NCBI GenBank assembly: GCA_003151275.1
Contig: PLXC01000185.1
Coordinates: forward strand, 1 to 64,000
Source of the DNA: Candidatus Melainabacteria bacterium
GTDB taxonomy: Bacteria > Cyanobacteriota > Vampirovibrionia > Obscuribacterales > Obscuribacteraceae
Direction of reading: 5' to 3'
DNA length: 64,000 bases
The position numbers and the translations under genes were made by a program. Of this stretch, positions 44,510 through 52,735 are shown in pieces. The first letter of the stretch is position 1; every line of letters starts with the position of its first letter. The notes beneath the pieces are model-generated. The model ran no database searches and was not told the DNA's origin. It worked only from the letters and a program-made list of their open reading frames with translations.

Positions 44510-45826
44510 TTGACCGAACACTCCTTACTTGAGCAACTTCTCTTTGGTGCTTTTCGCTGGAATCAGTGGCGCAAGGAAAAAGCGCCCCGCAAAATCAACT
44601 TGTCCGGTGCCGATTTGACGCACAAGCATCTGCCTGGCGCCGATTTGAATGGTGCATTTATGCGGGAGGCCAAGCTTGACCACGCGGACTTCAGTGGTGG
44701 CAACTTTAAAAAGACTGACCTGACCAGGGCAAGTTTGAAACACGCCGATTTGAGCGGTGCAGATATGCGCAATGTTTGTTTGGCGGCTGCCGATTTGCAC
44801 AGTGTCAACCTGGCCGGTTGCAATTTACGGGGTGCAAATTTTCAGGGCGCAGATTTGACCAGTGCCAATTTGAGTGGTGCCAATTTACAGGGCACTAACT
44901 TCAGCGGCGCTGTACTGACAGGCATTGATTTTAGTGGCGCAGATTTCACCGGCACCGATTTGCGCGGACTTCTGCTCTCGGGCGTAGATCTGTCCGGCAT
45001 GAAGATGGACCGGGCAAACCTGAGCGGAATGGATCTCAAGGAAGCGAACTTGCGCAACTCTCATTTCTGTAACGCCGACTTGAGTGGTGTCAATTTTGTT
45101 GGAGCGGATCTTGAACAGTGCGATTTCTCTTCTGCCAACTTAAGTGGTGTAAATTTTGACGGTGCAGTAGTGCGAAATTCCCTCTTTAAAGGGGCGAATC
45201 TTTCTGGAGCTACATTGCAGCAAGCTGATTTATCCGGATCGGATTTCAAAGAGGCAAATTTGTCCGGCGCTTCGTTCAAAGACGCCATCCTTCTGGCAAC
45301 TAACATTAGAGGTGCAAACCTTACAGGTGCCGACCTGAAGGGTGCAAATCTGACTGCACTTAGATTTGTTGCTAACGATTTGCGCGCCTGCGACATATCC
45401 CAATGGGACATGCGGGGCGTCGATTTGAAAGCTTTGGAGCTGGCATCGATGGACTTTTCAACAGTCGATTTACGTGGTCAAGATCTGAACGACAAAGACC
45501 TTTCCGGTATAAATTTCAGCCGGGCAAATCTTTCCCAAGCGCGTCTGTCTCGGTCCAATTTGCGCAGAGCAAATTTAAGTTACGCCAACTTGACTGATGC
45601 CACGCTTGAGAGTGCTGACCTGACCGAGGCAAATTTGTTTCACGCCAATTTGACAAATGCTTCTTTGCAGGGGGCAGTTCTAAAGCGCGCCAACCTCGAT
45701 TCGGCGATTTTGGACAATGCTTGGGTCTTCGAAGCTGATCTGACCGATGCTAACCTCACGAACGCTCAGACGACAATGGCGGTTATGAGTCAGCAAAAAA
45801 TCGACAAAAATGAACCGACTAGTTAG
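44510..45826 (+). CDS. Pentapeptide-repeat protein
   Basis: About 438 residues. Nearly the whole protein from residue 28 is A(D/N)LXX pentapeptide repeats (for example GADLTHKHLPGADLNGAFMR, ANLSGANLQGTNFSGAVLTG), expected to fold into a long right-handed quadrilateral beta-helix. The N-terminal cap is a short helix (LLEQLLFGAFRWNQWRKEKA). No signal peptide is visible, so it is probably cytoplasmic. Some members mimic DNA and protect gyrase, but most have no known role. Start TTG 44510 follows GAGGT. Confidence 0.9.
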   Translation: MTEHSLLEQLLFGAFRWNQWRKEKAPRKINLSGADLTHKHLPGADLNGAFMREAKLDHADFSGGNFKKTDLTRASLKHADLSGADMRNVCLAAADLHSVNLAGCNLRGANFQGADLTSANLSGANLQGTNFSGAVLTGIDFSGADFTGTDLRGLLLSGVDLSGMKMDRANLSGMDLKEANLRNSHFCNADLSGVNFVGADLEQCDFSSANLSGVNFDGAVVRNSLFKGANLSGATLQQADLSGSDFKEANLSGASFKDAILLATNIRGANLTGADLKGANLTALRFVANDLRACDISQWDMRGVDLKALELASMDFSTVDLRGQDLNDKDLSGINFSRANLSQARLSRSNLRRANLSYANLTDATLESADLTEANLFHANLTNASLQGAVLKRANLDSAILDNAWVFEADLTDANLTNAQTTMAVMSQQKIDKNEPTS

Positions 45827-45917
45827 TGTTCGGGCATCAAAGTGGTAGAAATGAGATTATGATGGTGCACTGGCTGTTTCTTTGCAGCCATCGATGTGTT
45901 GGCGAGAGGAGTTATGA

Positions 45918-46898
45918 ATGTTCAGAAAGGTCCCAGGTTCGAAAAAGTCAAGGATGAATGGCATGAAGCGGAAGGTTGCCATGTTGGCAGGTGCAGCGAC
46001 GCTTCTCTCATTGTTTTTATCGATGCCCCAGAAGGCATCTGCGGAAGAGTCGGTGACACTGATCAGGCATTCAAATAAGGCCGCCGATTACTACAATGCG
46101 GGCGATTACGGCAGAGCCAGAGACGAGTACCGCACGGCAATTGGATTGAGTCCTAAGTCAGTTGAGTACTATGAAGGTCTTTACAATACATGTATGCACT
46201 CACAAGAGTGGGATCAGGTTGCATTCGCTATAGAAAAGATTTTTGAACTGGAGCCAAAGAGGCAGCAATCATTGGCTTATGAATATGGACAAGCATTGTT
46301 TCATTTGAACAAATACGATGAAGCGGTGCCATGGTTAAGGAAAGCGCTCGTGCAAGCAGACACACCTATGGTCGCGTTTGCTCCTAAAATTAAACAGATT
46401 GACATAGTGCCGGCCCATCCTGCGCCGCCGCCTCCTGTCGAGGTCGTCAAACCAGTAGAAATTCCAAAGCCAATTGAAATCAACCCTTCAGATTATGCTC
46501 TCTCTTTCGATAATGCGATCAAGGCTGAGTGTATAGTTCTTGCTGAATTTGAAGGAATTGATAAAACTGGCGACATTCATTGGAATCATCCGCCGCTGGC
46601 AAACTTTCATATCACGAAAAACCTCAAGGGACCACCTTTGAACAAGGCTCTGCCTGTGAAGTTTGAGTTCCATGACAATGTTAATCCGAGTCCACCAAGT
46701 GGCTGGAAGTTCAACGAAAAAAAAATGCTGCCTGAAAAAGGAAGCGTATGGATTTTGTTTATCGAATTCGCTGTGCCAAAACGGGGAATGTTTGAGACCT
46801 TCCAGGGCTCATATGGACGCCAACCGGCTTCCGACGAGAATTTAAACAACCTCTATTTGTTGCTCGACAAATACAACATGCGTAATCAAAATAGCTAA
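45918..46898 (+). CDS. Exported TPR protein with C-terminal beta domain
   Basis: About 326 residues. ATG 45918 follows GAGAGGAG with seven-base spacing; the signal peptide (KRKVAMLAGAATLLSLFLSM) therefore has a long basic n-region. Two or three TPRs (YYNAGDYGRARDEYRTAIGL, LAYEYGQALFHLNKYDEAVP) lead to a Pro/Val/Lys linker (PPPPVEVVKPVEIPKPIEI), then a ~120-residue beta-rich domain (IVLAEFEGIDKTGDIHWNHP, KGSVWILFIEF) I cannot place. The next gene, another small TPR export, starts 18 nt later. Confidence 0.8.
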   Translation: MFRKVPGSKKSRMNGMKRKVAMLAGAATLLSLFLSMPQKASAEESVTLIRHSNKAADYYNAGDYGRARDEYRTAIGLSPKSVEYYEGLYNTCMHSQEWDQVAFAIEKIFELEPKRQQSLAYEYGQALFHLNKYDEAVPWLRKALVQADTPMVAFAPKIKQIDIVPAHPAPPPPVEVVKPVEIPKPIEINPSDYALSFDNAIKAECIVLAEFEGIDKTGDIHWNHPPLANFHITKNLKGPPLNKALPVKFEFHDNVNPSPPSGWKFNEKKMLPEKGSVWILFIEFAVPKRGMFETFQGSYGRQPASDENLNNLYLLLDKYNMRNQNS

Positions 46899-46916
46899 CT
46901 GTTCTGGAGGTCCTAG

Positions 46917-47426
46917 ATGTTTTCTATGATAAATCGCACGGCGTTCTCATTGGCTCTGGCGGCGGCTGTTTTGGCCGGCTCTGCCAATGCTAGCTGGGCG
47001 GAATCCGCGCTGGCTAAGAAAGAAACCATTCATCGATGCTTGCTTCAAATCTACGTTTCTCAGCGCAAAGGTGAGGCGGCAGGCGAATACAACGCGCTTC
47101 TGGCAATGAAGCCTGCCGATGGTCAATTGCATTACGACTACGCCAATTTTCTGCTCCGTGGTGGCAATAACGCTGCAGCCGCTGGTCAGTATCGATTGGC
47201 GACAAAGTATCAACCTCGCAATGCTGACTTTCAAATAGGTTTGGGCAATGCCTTGTTGCATGCCAAAGATTACAATGGTGCCGTGAATGCTTATCGCCGT
47301 GCTGTGGAAATTGGCGGTGCGACAGGAACACAGAGTCCTACCGATCTATTGAATCGGGCATTGCAGTATCAACAACAACAAACCAATTTTGAAAATTACA
47401 AAAAACAACAGAAAGACAACGAGTAG
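46917..47426 (+). CDS. Small exported TPR protein
   Basis: 169 residues. ATG 46917 follows CTGGAGGTC. Signal peptide (AFSLALAAAVLAGSANASWA-ES), then TPR-like helices (YDYANFLLRGGNNAAAAGQY, ALLHAKDYNGAVNAYRRAVE) and a Gln/Lys-rich C-terminus (YQQQQTNFENYKKQQKDNE). It is in an operon with the preceding TPR export and may be its partner. The gene is followed by the tandem array at 47432. Confidence 0.8.
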   Translation: MFSMINRTAFSLALAAAVLAGSANASWAESALAKKETIHRCLLQIYVSQRKGEAAGEYNALLAMKPADGQLHYDYANFLLRGGNNAAAAGQYRLATKYQPRNADFQIGLGNALLHAKDYNGAVNAYRRAVEIGGATGTQSPTDLLNRALQYQQQQTNFENYKKQQKDNE

Positions 47427-47431
47427 TTATT

Positions 47432-47569
47432 AACTCATAATCGGAACTGACCTTACCGAATCATGAGACCAACTCGATCTCACCGACTCATATTCGGATT
47501 AGACCTTACCGAATGATGATCAGAGCCGCACTCACCGGATCAGATCTCACTGCCTCATAACTGGATCGG
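47432..47569. repeat. Five-unit tandem repeat overlapping a stop codon
   Basis: Units of 26-27 nt at 47432-47458, 47459-47485, 47486-47511 and 47512-47537 each end ACCG and alternate between CCTTACCG and TCTCACCG endings. A fifth, decayed unit (to ~47569) includes the stop codon (47547-47549) and last codons of the minus-strand GGDEF gene. The array fills the space between two convergent genes. Confidence 0.85.
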
Positions 47570-49604
47570 GATCGTCTAAAACTATTCGTTTGCGTCCAGC
47601 GCGTTTAGCTTCGTACAACCTGCGATCTGCGGTTTGCAGCAGCTCGTAGACTGATTCACCGTCTTCGGGAAAGCTTGCTAAACCACCGCTGAAACTGACG
47701 TGAAATTCTTGACCGTCATCGCTGACAAATTTCAGATTGCTGAATTCGTCCAACACGCGCACGACTGCTGCATGCATCGTTGCTTTGGCTTCACGTCTGA
47801 ATGCCAGAATGAATTCTTCTCCGCCCCATCGTCCCCGTAGGTCATCGACTCTGAATCTTCTTGAAAGCAGCTGCCCAAGCCCTGCGAGCACTTTGTCACC
47901 GGCGAGGTGGCCGTAGGTATCATTGACTTTCTTAAAGTGATCGACGTCTAGCAAGCAAACTGTGAAGCTCGCTTTTAGTCTTTGCGCTTCTGCGATCATT
48001 CCGGTTAGATGCTCTGAAAATGCCCGTCTCAGAAGCAAGCCGGTAATCGTGTCTTTGTCTGATCGTTCCTTTAAAAGTTTGGACCTGTCTAAACGAACTT
48101 TGACTCGAGTAAGTAACTCTTCGTTGACGACTGGCTTTGGCAGGTAATCGTCACCACCGGATCTAAACGCTTCTACGCGCGCATCAACTCCAGTTTGCCC
48201 AGTTAGAAAAATGATCGGCAGATCTTGCCAGCGCGGAACTTGGCGCAGCATGCGGCATACTTCGAATCCCGTCACACCTGGCATCATCACGTCTAAGAGC
48301 AGCATGTCCGGGGGGAAGTCTTGCATGACGTCGAGGATTTTGGTGGGATCGAGCAGGGTTCTAACGATCATGCCTTCGTTTCTCAGCACCAGGGCAACAG
48401 TGTTGGCAAAAAACTCGTCGTCATCTGTGATCAAAACACGTGGTCGACCACCTTGCCTGATGGCGACCAGATGCTGAACGGCTGTTTCTAGCGAGTCTGA
48501 TTGCAGCGGCTTATCCAAATAAAGAGAGGCACCAGCATGCGCAGCCTCGACACGATCTTTTATAAATGCGTCGCCTGAAATAAACGCCAACGGCAAATTC
48601 TCGTAGCCAGGCAGTTCCCTGAGCTGGCGAGCTAAGCGGAATGATTCTTCAGGTGCATCACTGACGACATTTACCAAGGCGGCATCAAGCGGCAGCAGGC
48701 AAGCTTTATCCAGTGCCTCTGTGTTATTGAGAGCTTTGACGATTTCCACCAAACGCTCTCTTCCGAGTTCCTCGATCAAATTGAGAAATTCTTGATCGCT
48801 GTCTACAACGAGTATTCGAGCCATTGCGGGAGCATGCTCGGCGGTTTCCTCATCTTTCCCAGCCACGACTTGAGCAACTTCTTTTGCTTCCATTTCGCCC
48901 GCGGCCTGCGCGTCGAGCAATTTTCTATCGACTTCCGCCCAAGAAATCTGCTGCTCTTCCAGCGACTTATCCGGCATGGCAACTGCAGATGCTTCGATGA
49001 ATGCCATCGCTTCGCCTACCAGCCTGAAGCCTAGTGAGCCGCCAGTGCCCTTGATCTTGTGCGCCTGGGCTCGCACCTCGCCGACTAAATCTCGGTTATC
49101 TGGTTCTGCTTTTGCCTTCTGAATTGCGGCCGACAAATCATTTAATTTTCCCGGCAGCATCCGCGCGTACTTAGTGACAAGCGCAAGAAACATGGTCTCA
49201 AAATCTTTGAGTTTGGCGGCTTGATTGCCGACGCTTTCGGCAAATTGCCCTTCGATTTGGGCGCCAAAAACAAATGGGATCACTGGTTTGTGGACGATTA
49301 ACGAAATGCCCAGGTCATTTTCCAGTTTTGCTTTATTGATTTGAACTTCTTTTTGAGACGCGCCAACAAAAACGCACCGAACTTGGTTGCCCTTTTGACG
49401 AATTTCTGTGATCCAATCGATCCCGCTTTTGTCAGGCAGCGGTCCGCAAACTATGACTAGATCAAGGTTTTCTTTGTTCAGTGTTTCCCACCCTTGTTGA
49501 CCGCTATCGGCCTGCAAAACCTTGTGCCCGCGTCCTTCTAGAACAGATGCCATCAGTTTGCAAAACTGCTTATCGTCGTCCAAAAGTAAGATGTTTTTGC
49601 CCAT
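47547..49604 (-). CDS. Receiver-Hpt-receiver-receiver-GGDEF response regulator
   Basis: About 685 residues. REC1 (~2-115) begins ILLLDDDKQF but its phosphoacceptor Asp is replaced (LVIVCGPLPD). An Hpt-like region follows with HKIKGTGGSLGF (~182). REC2 (~263) also lacks the Asp (ALVNVV). REC3 (~388) is intact, with LLLDVMMPG (~436) and the Lys in LPKPV. A GGDEF domain ends the protein: active-site RWGGEEF (~593) and an I-site RxxD (RVDD) exactly five residues before it, so it should make c-di-GMP with product feedback. The start is ATG 49604; the frame is open to 49751 but that would cover the upstream repeat region. Confidence 0.88.
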   Translation of the reverse strand: MGKNILLLDDDKQFCKLMASVLEGRGHKVLQADSGQQGWETLNKENLDLVIVCGPLPDKSGIDWITEIRQKGNQVRCVFVGASQKEVQINKAKLENDLGISLIVHKPVIPFVFGAQIEGQFAESVGNQAAKLKDFETMFLALVTKYARMLPGKLNDLSAAIQKAKAEPDNRDLVGEVRAQAHKIKGTGGSLGFRLVGEAMAFIEASAVAMPDKSLEEQQISWAEVDRKLLDAQAAGEMEAKEVAQVVAGKDEETAEHAPAMARILVVDSDQEFLNLIEELGRERLVEIVKALNNTEALDKACLLPLDAALVNVVSDAPEESFRLARQLRELPGYENLPLAFISGDAFIKDRVEAAHAGASLYLDKPLQSDSLETAVQHLVAIRQGGRPRVLITDDDEFFANTVALVLRNEGMIVRTLLDPTKILDVMQDFPPDMLLLDVMMPGVTGFEVCRMLRQVPRWQDLPIIFLTGQTGVDARVEAFRSGGDDYLPKPVVNEELLTRVKVRLDRSKLLKERSDKDTITGLLLRRAFSEHLTGMIAEAQRLKASFTVCLLDVDHFKKVNDTYGHLAGDKVLAGLGQLLSRRFRVDDLRGRWGGEEFILAFRREAKATMHAAVVRVLDEFSNLKFVSDDGQEFHVSFSGGLASFPEDGESVYELLQTADRRLYEAKRAGRKRIVLDDPDPVMRQ

Positions 49605-49754
49605 CAGGGGTGCGTGTATGCCTCGGCTGTTGCAAACAGTATACCCATTAAGTGCCGTATTTATGGGCCCCGCCCCTTTTGTGCGCGAAATACCACAAAG
49701 TATGCCTGTTGTGGAATGGAGCTGACGTGCCACGATCCACAGGTTCCACATGAA

Positions 49755-49822
49755 ATGGAGCGCGGGTCACCTGACCCGCCTTGATGCGTGATCATGGGCG
49801 ACTGTGGACAGTCGCGCTCCAT
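49755..49822. repeat. 68-bp palindromic element with ATGGAGCGCG terminal inverted repeats
   Basis: Starts ATGGAGCGCG (49755-49764) and ends CGCGCTCCAT (49813-49822). Internal hairpins are GCGGGTCacctGACCCGC and GCGACTGtggaCAGTCGC. It is in the 326-bp space 49605-49930 between the divergent GGDEF regulator and a small gene; the rest of that space shows no supported gene. Confidence 0.9.
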
Positions 49823-49930
49823 TTCGAGAATCAAGAATTTGGTTTAACCAATAGATGCCATCAATTTGCCAACAAACGAAGCTAAAGTGAGTTTTGCAGT
49901 CAGTAATGGTGTTTGCATAAGAGGCAACCA

Positions 49931-50200
49931 ATGAAAGTTCTATCAATCCGCAGAGATATTGTTGAGGAACAACCGCAGGAGATTTACGCTGAACATGTGG
50001 AACTGCTGCCCAACAATGATTTGGCAGTTATGTCGATGACCTGCGTCGGCCTGGAACGAAACTCGGAGTCATGGATCTGTGGCACCATGCATAGTGCCTA
50101 TCAGGCGCTCAGAGAAAAGCATGCTCTTCTTTCGCCCGGTCAACGCCACACGATCCTCAAAACTCGGATCAGTGGTCAGTGGCGTAATGAGGAGTATTAA
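49931..50200 (+). CDS. Small hypothetical protein
   Basis: 89 residues, cytoplasmic by composition. ATG 49931 follows AGAGGCAACCA. The sequence MKVLSIRRDIVEEQPQEIYA, LLPNNDLAVMSMTCVGLERN, and a C-terminal helix (SAYQALREKHALLSPGQRHT) suggests a small alpha/beta domain. Family not recognised. It is followed by a short tandem repeat region and a convergent EF-hand gene. Confidence 0.65.
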   Translation: MKVLSIRRDIVEEQPQEIYAEHVELLPNNDLAVMSMTCVGLERNSESWICGTMHSAYQALREKHALLSPGQRHTILKTRISGQWRNEEY

Positions 50201-50204
50201 TCAG

Positions 50205-50261
50205 TTGATCCTTATTGATCAATATTGATCAGTCGATCAGTCATGATCACAGTCTTGATCA
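50205..50261. repeat. TTGATC-type short tandem repeats overlapping a stop codon
   Basis: GATC occurs six times in 50207-50260 at roughly 10-nt steps (TTGATC at 50205, 50215 and 50225, then variants). The last copy contains the stop codon (50259-50261) of the minus-strand EF-hand gene. The array fills the short space between two convergent genes. Confidence 0.8.
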
Positions 50262-50999
50262 AGGTTTCTTTTTCATGCGCTTCCAGCGCGAAGCTGAATT
50301 GCTTTCATAATTGTGCACATCGGCTTTCGTGATGCCGCTGATTTCCATGCCAAATTCGTCGTTACTTGCTTTTTCGACATCAAGATAATTGTGCAGTAAA
50401 TACCTAATCACTTGCTGGGCATCGGCACCAATGCTGATGTCAAGTTGAGCTCGCTTCAACTCATCGGAGTCCACGAATCCATCTTTATTGATGTCTAATT
50501 TGTCGAAAGTGGCATTGAAGACCTTTTCAACGCTATCGGGTCCAAGAATATCGGAGAGATGTCGTTGCAAATCTCCGGCTCTTTGGAACATGGCATAGAT
50601 GTTGCGATTTTCTCGCACTAGTGGATCGAGTCCAACTCGGAAAGCATCATCGCAGGCATCCTTAGCTTCTGGTATAGCCTCGTGGCGAGCATAAAATCCA
50701 GCCAGTTGAATGCGGGTCAAAAACGGCAGCGCTATAAGTTCATGGTAGGCGCTTTCCACAGACTCAAGGCTAGTTACCTTTTGATCGCTGTCGAAGTTTT
50801 CCGCCGCATGTTTAATCACATGTTCTTGAGCAAGATTACTTTGAAAATTTGATTTGTATTCTGCCAGAGGCAAGGCATCAGCGGCTCTCACCGCGGCTTT
50901 GAATTGAATCTCTGCTTTGCGAAAATCCGCAGCCAGTTCCGATTGCTGCGCCAGTTGACTATGTTTATACGGGTTATCGACGTCAATGTTATCGGTCAT
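50259..50999 (-). CDS. EF-hand-containing protein
   Basis: About 246 residues, no signal peptide. Residues ~170-185 form an EF-hand loop (DINKDGFVDSDE, with Asp at 1, 3, 5 and Glu at 12 of the calcium-binding dodecad). The first ~150 residues are helical and TPR-like (KHSQLAQQSELAADFRKAEI, FYARHEAIPEAKDACDDAFR). The C-terminus is basic. Start ATG 50999 is preferred; a TTG at 51014 is in frame. The MshEN-like gene ends 7-22 nt upstream, so the two are an operon. Confidence 0.8.
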   Translation of the reverse strand: MTDNIDVDNPYKHSQLAQQSELAADFRKAEIQFKAAVRAADALPLAEYKSNFQSNLAQEHVIKHAAENFDSDQKVTSLESVESAYHELIALPFLTRIQLAGFYARHEAIPEAKDACDDAFRVGLDPLVRENRNIYAMFQRAGDLQRHLSDILGPDSVEKVFNATFDKLDINKDGFVDSDELKRAQLDISIGADAQQVIRYLLHNYLDVEKASNDEFGMEISGITKADVHNYESNSASRWKRMKKKP

Positions 51000-51020
51000 A
51001 CGCCCACAGCTCAACTAAGG

Positions 51021-52514
51021 TTAGGACTTCCTTGGATTTGGCCAATTAAGTTCTTCCATCGCTTCGTCAAATCCGACTCGACTGCGGCTGCAGTAGTTCA
51101 GAGCAATGATGCACTGCTCCACTTTCATTTTGCCGACATGAATCAGTTGGATGCAAACCAACGCAGCGTCGTACGTTTGTACTTCTAGTTTCCCTGCGGA
51201 TTTCAAAATCTGCACCATGTCACCGCCGTGCTTAGAACGAACGGCCTGTGCCGATTTCAAATCATTCTCGCTGAGCAACCCAGCTTTTTGCAGAAGGTCA
51301 AATGTGGCGTGCATCTCGCGTTGTTTTTCAGGGTCCATAGGACCACGCGAAGACGATGACGGGGCGGCACCACCGGGAGTGTCCGATCTCGGTTTGCTCA
51401 TAGACTTGCCAGATCTAAAATCAGTGGGGCTTAAGTAGTCGTCAATCGTAGCGCCCATAGAATGTAGGCGTTTGAGCGCGTCAAACGCTTGCTCTGGGTC
51501 CATCTTTTCTTCGCGCACCAACTCTTGTATTTTCAAGGCTGCATTTAGAGTCGGCCGAGGCACCAAACCAGCTTCAACTAGCAATTCGCCGAGCAATACA
51601 TTGGCTCGCTTAGACATCATGTCGTAATCGATTGGGCGCAAGTCAGCGCCAGACCCAGGCGATGGTGCCTTAGGTGCGGCCGGTGCGGCAGTCTGATACG
51701 GGGATTGCTGCTGTTGTGGTTGGGCTTGTGGTGAACCGAACTGGTTGTTCCACGGGGACTGTTGATTCGGGTTAACTGGTGGCTGAGGCGGCGCCTGCTG
51801 CGGATATCCAGGTTGTGGATATTGCGGATAACCCGGAGGTGGATAGCCCTGCTGCGGTTGCGGATATCCCTGCGGCGGATAACCCTGTGGTGGTTGCGGA
51901 TATCCCTGCGGCGGATAACCCTGTGGTGGTTGCGGATATCCCTGCGGCGGCGGGTAGCCCTGCTGCGGATATCCCTGAGGCTGCTGCTGCTGCGGCTGTG
52001 GAGGCGGTGGCGGAGGTGGTAATGGCGCAGGCGCAGGCGATGCTTTGACAGGAATGGGCTCCGGCTTCATCAAATCGTAGTCGTCTTTGGGCTTGAGCTC
52101 ATCTGGAATTTTGAAGGTTTTTTGACTTCCTGCTTCCACCGACATGGTCAGGACGTCATACATCAATTGCACGTCTGATGGAGGAAACGTTTGGCTCCAA
52201 TGCATCTTCGACTCATTGGCATTTTCTTCATACAAGGTCCAGAGTGGGAATTCTGCGGGTTGATCCCACTGCACCATGAGCACGAACTGCTGCTTGGGCA
52301 CAGTCGTCGTCCACGGTTGCTCAACGATGGTACCGCGTCGCTGCACGGCTTCTTCGAACTGAGCAGAAATCTGTTTTATACCCGGCATCGCCGGTGCCAC
52401 GGGTAACCTCTGGCGATGGGAAACTGCGGGGCTCTCTTCTTTTTTTGGTTTATACATTTTGTCGGGACGCTGCGGAAATTTAACGGCTAATGCGATTTTT
52501 CTCTCGCCTGGCAA
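51021..52514 (-). CDS. MshEN-like repeat protein with proline-rich linker
   Basis: About 497 residues. The N-terminal ~120 residues form an unrecognised domain ([20 protein letters not shown]). Then a Pro/Gln/Gly/Tyr-rich linker (~165-275) built from [14 protein letters not shown] repeats, and two C-terminal GspE-N/MshEN-like blocks ([20 protein letters not shown], and [20 protein letters not shown]), the last arm ([20 protein letters not shown]) matching those of the 39819 protein. No ATPase domain. The start is a TTG at 52514; ATG 52457 is an alternative. The family role is unknown; c-di-GMP binding is a guess. Confidence 0.65.
   Translation of the reverse strand: MPGERKIALAVKFPQRPDKMYKPKKEESPAVSHRQRLPVAPAMPGIKQISAQFEEAVQRRGTIVEQPWTTTVPKQQFVLMVQWDQPAEFPLWTLYEENANESKMHWSQTFPPSDVQLMYDVLTMSVEAGSQKTFKIPDELKPKDDYDLMKPEPIPVKASPAPAPLPPPPPPPQPQQQQPQGYPQQGYPPPQGYPQPPQGYPPQGYPQPPQGYPPQGYPQPQQGYPPPGYPQYPQPGYPQQAPPQPPVNPNQQSPWNNQFGSPQAQPQQQQSPYQTAAPAAPKAPSPGSGADLRPIDYDMMSKRANVLLGELLVEAGLVPRPTLNAALKIQELVREEKMDPEQAFDALKRLHSMGATIDDYLSPTDFRSGKSMSKPRSDTPGGAAPSSSSRGPMDPEKQREMHATFDLLQKAGLLSENDLKSAQAVRSKHGGDMVQILKSAGKLEVQTYDAALVCIQLIHVGKMKVEQCIIALNYCSRSRVGFDEAMEELNWPNPRKS
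51857..51950. repeat. 36-nt exact tandem repeat in the proline-rich linker
   Basis: Units at 51857-51892 and 51893-51928 are identical 36-mers, followed by a partial third copy (51929-51950). On the minus strand each encodes a dodecapeptide of the form [12 protein letters not shown]. Exact identity indicates a recent duplication or ongoing homogenisation. Confidence 0.95.
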
Positions 52515-52735
52515 CCTTGCCGGTCGCGGTGAGTGAACGGAACAATATCAGATTTTGGAAGCTAGCTGCCCACAGTCTGTGAATGTAAGAATAGCAGCCG
52601 CCATATCCGCTATTCCCCGGTCAAGATATTAGATAACGTAACGTCTTGACTCGACTGTTCACAGCGCCAGGATTTCCAGCCCCATGGGCTAAAAGAAATT
52701 GGCAAGAAGCACTTTACAGCCATCATCGCCGTTGC

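Noticed and set aside
44510..45826. Antisense frames within the pentapeptide-repeat gene
   Set aside because: Long open antisense frames arise from the periodic repeat composition and are not genes.
49605..49751. N-terminal extension of the GGDEF regulator
   Set aside because: The added ~49 residues do not resemble a domain and would approach the 68-bp palindromic element; the receiver fold begins right after ATG 49604.
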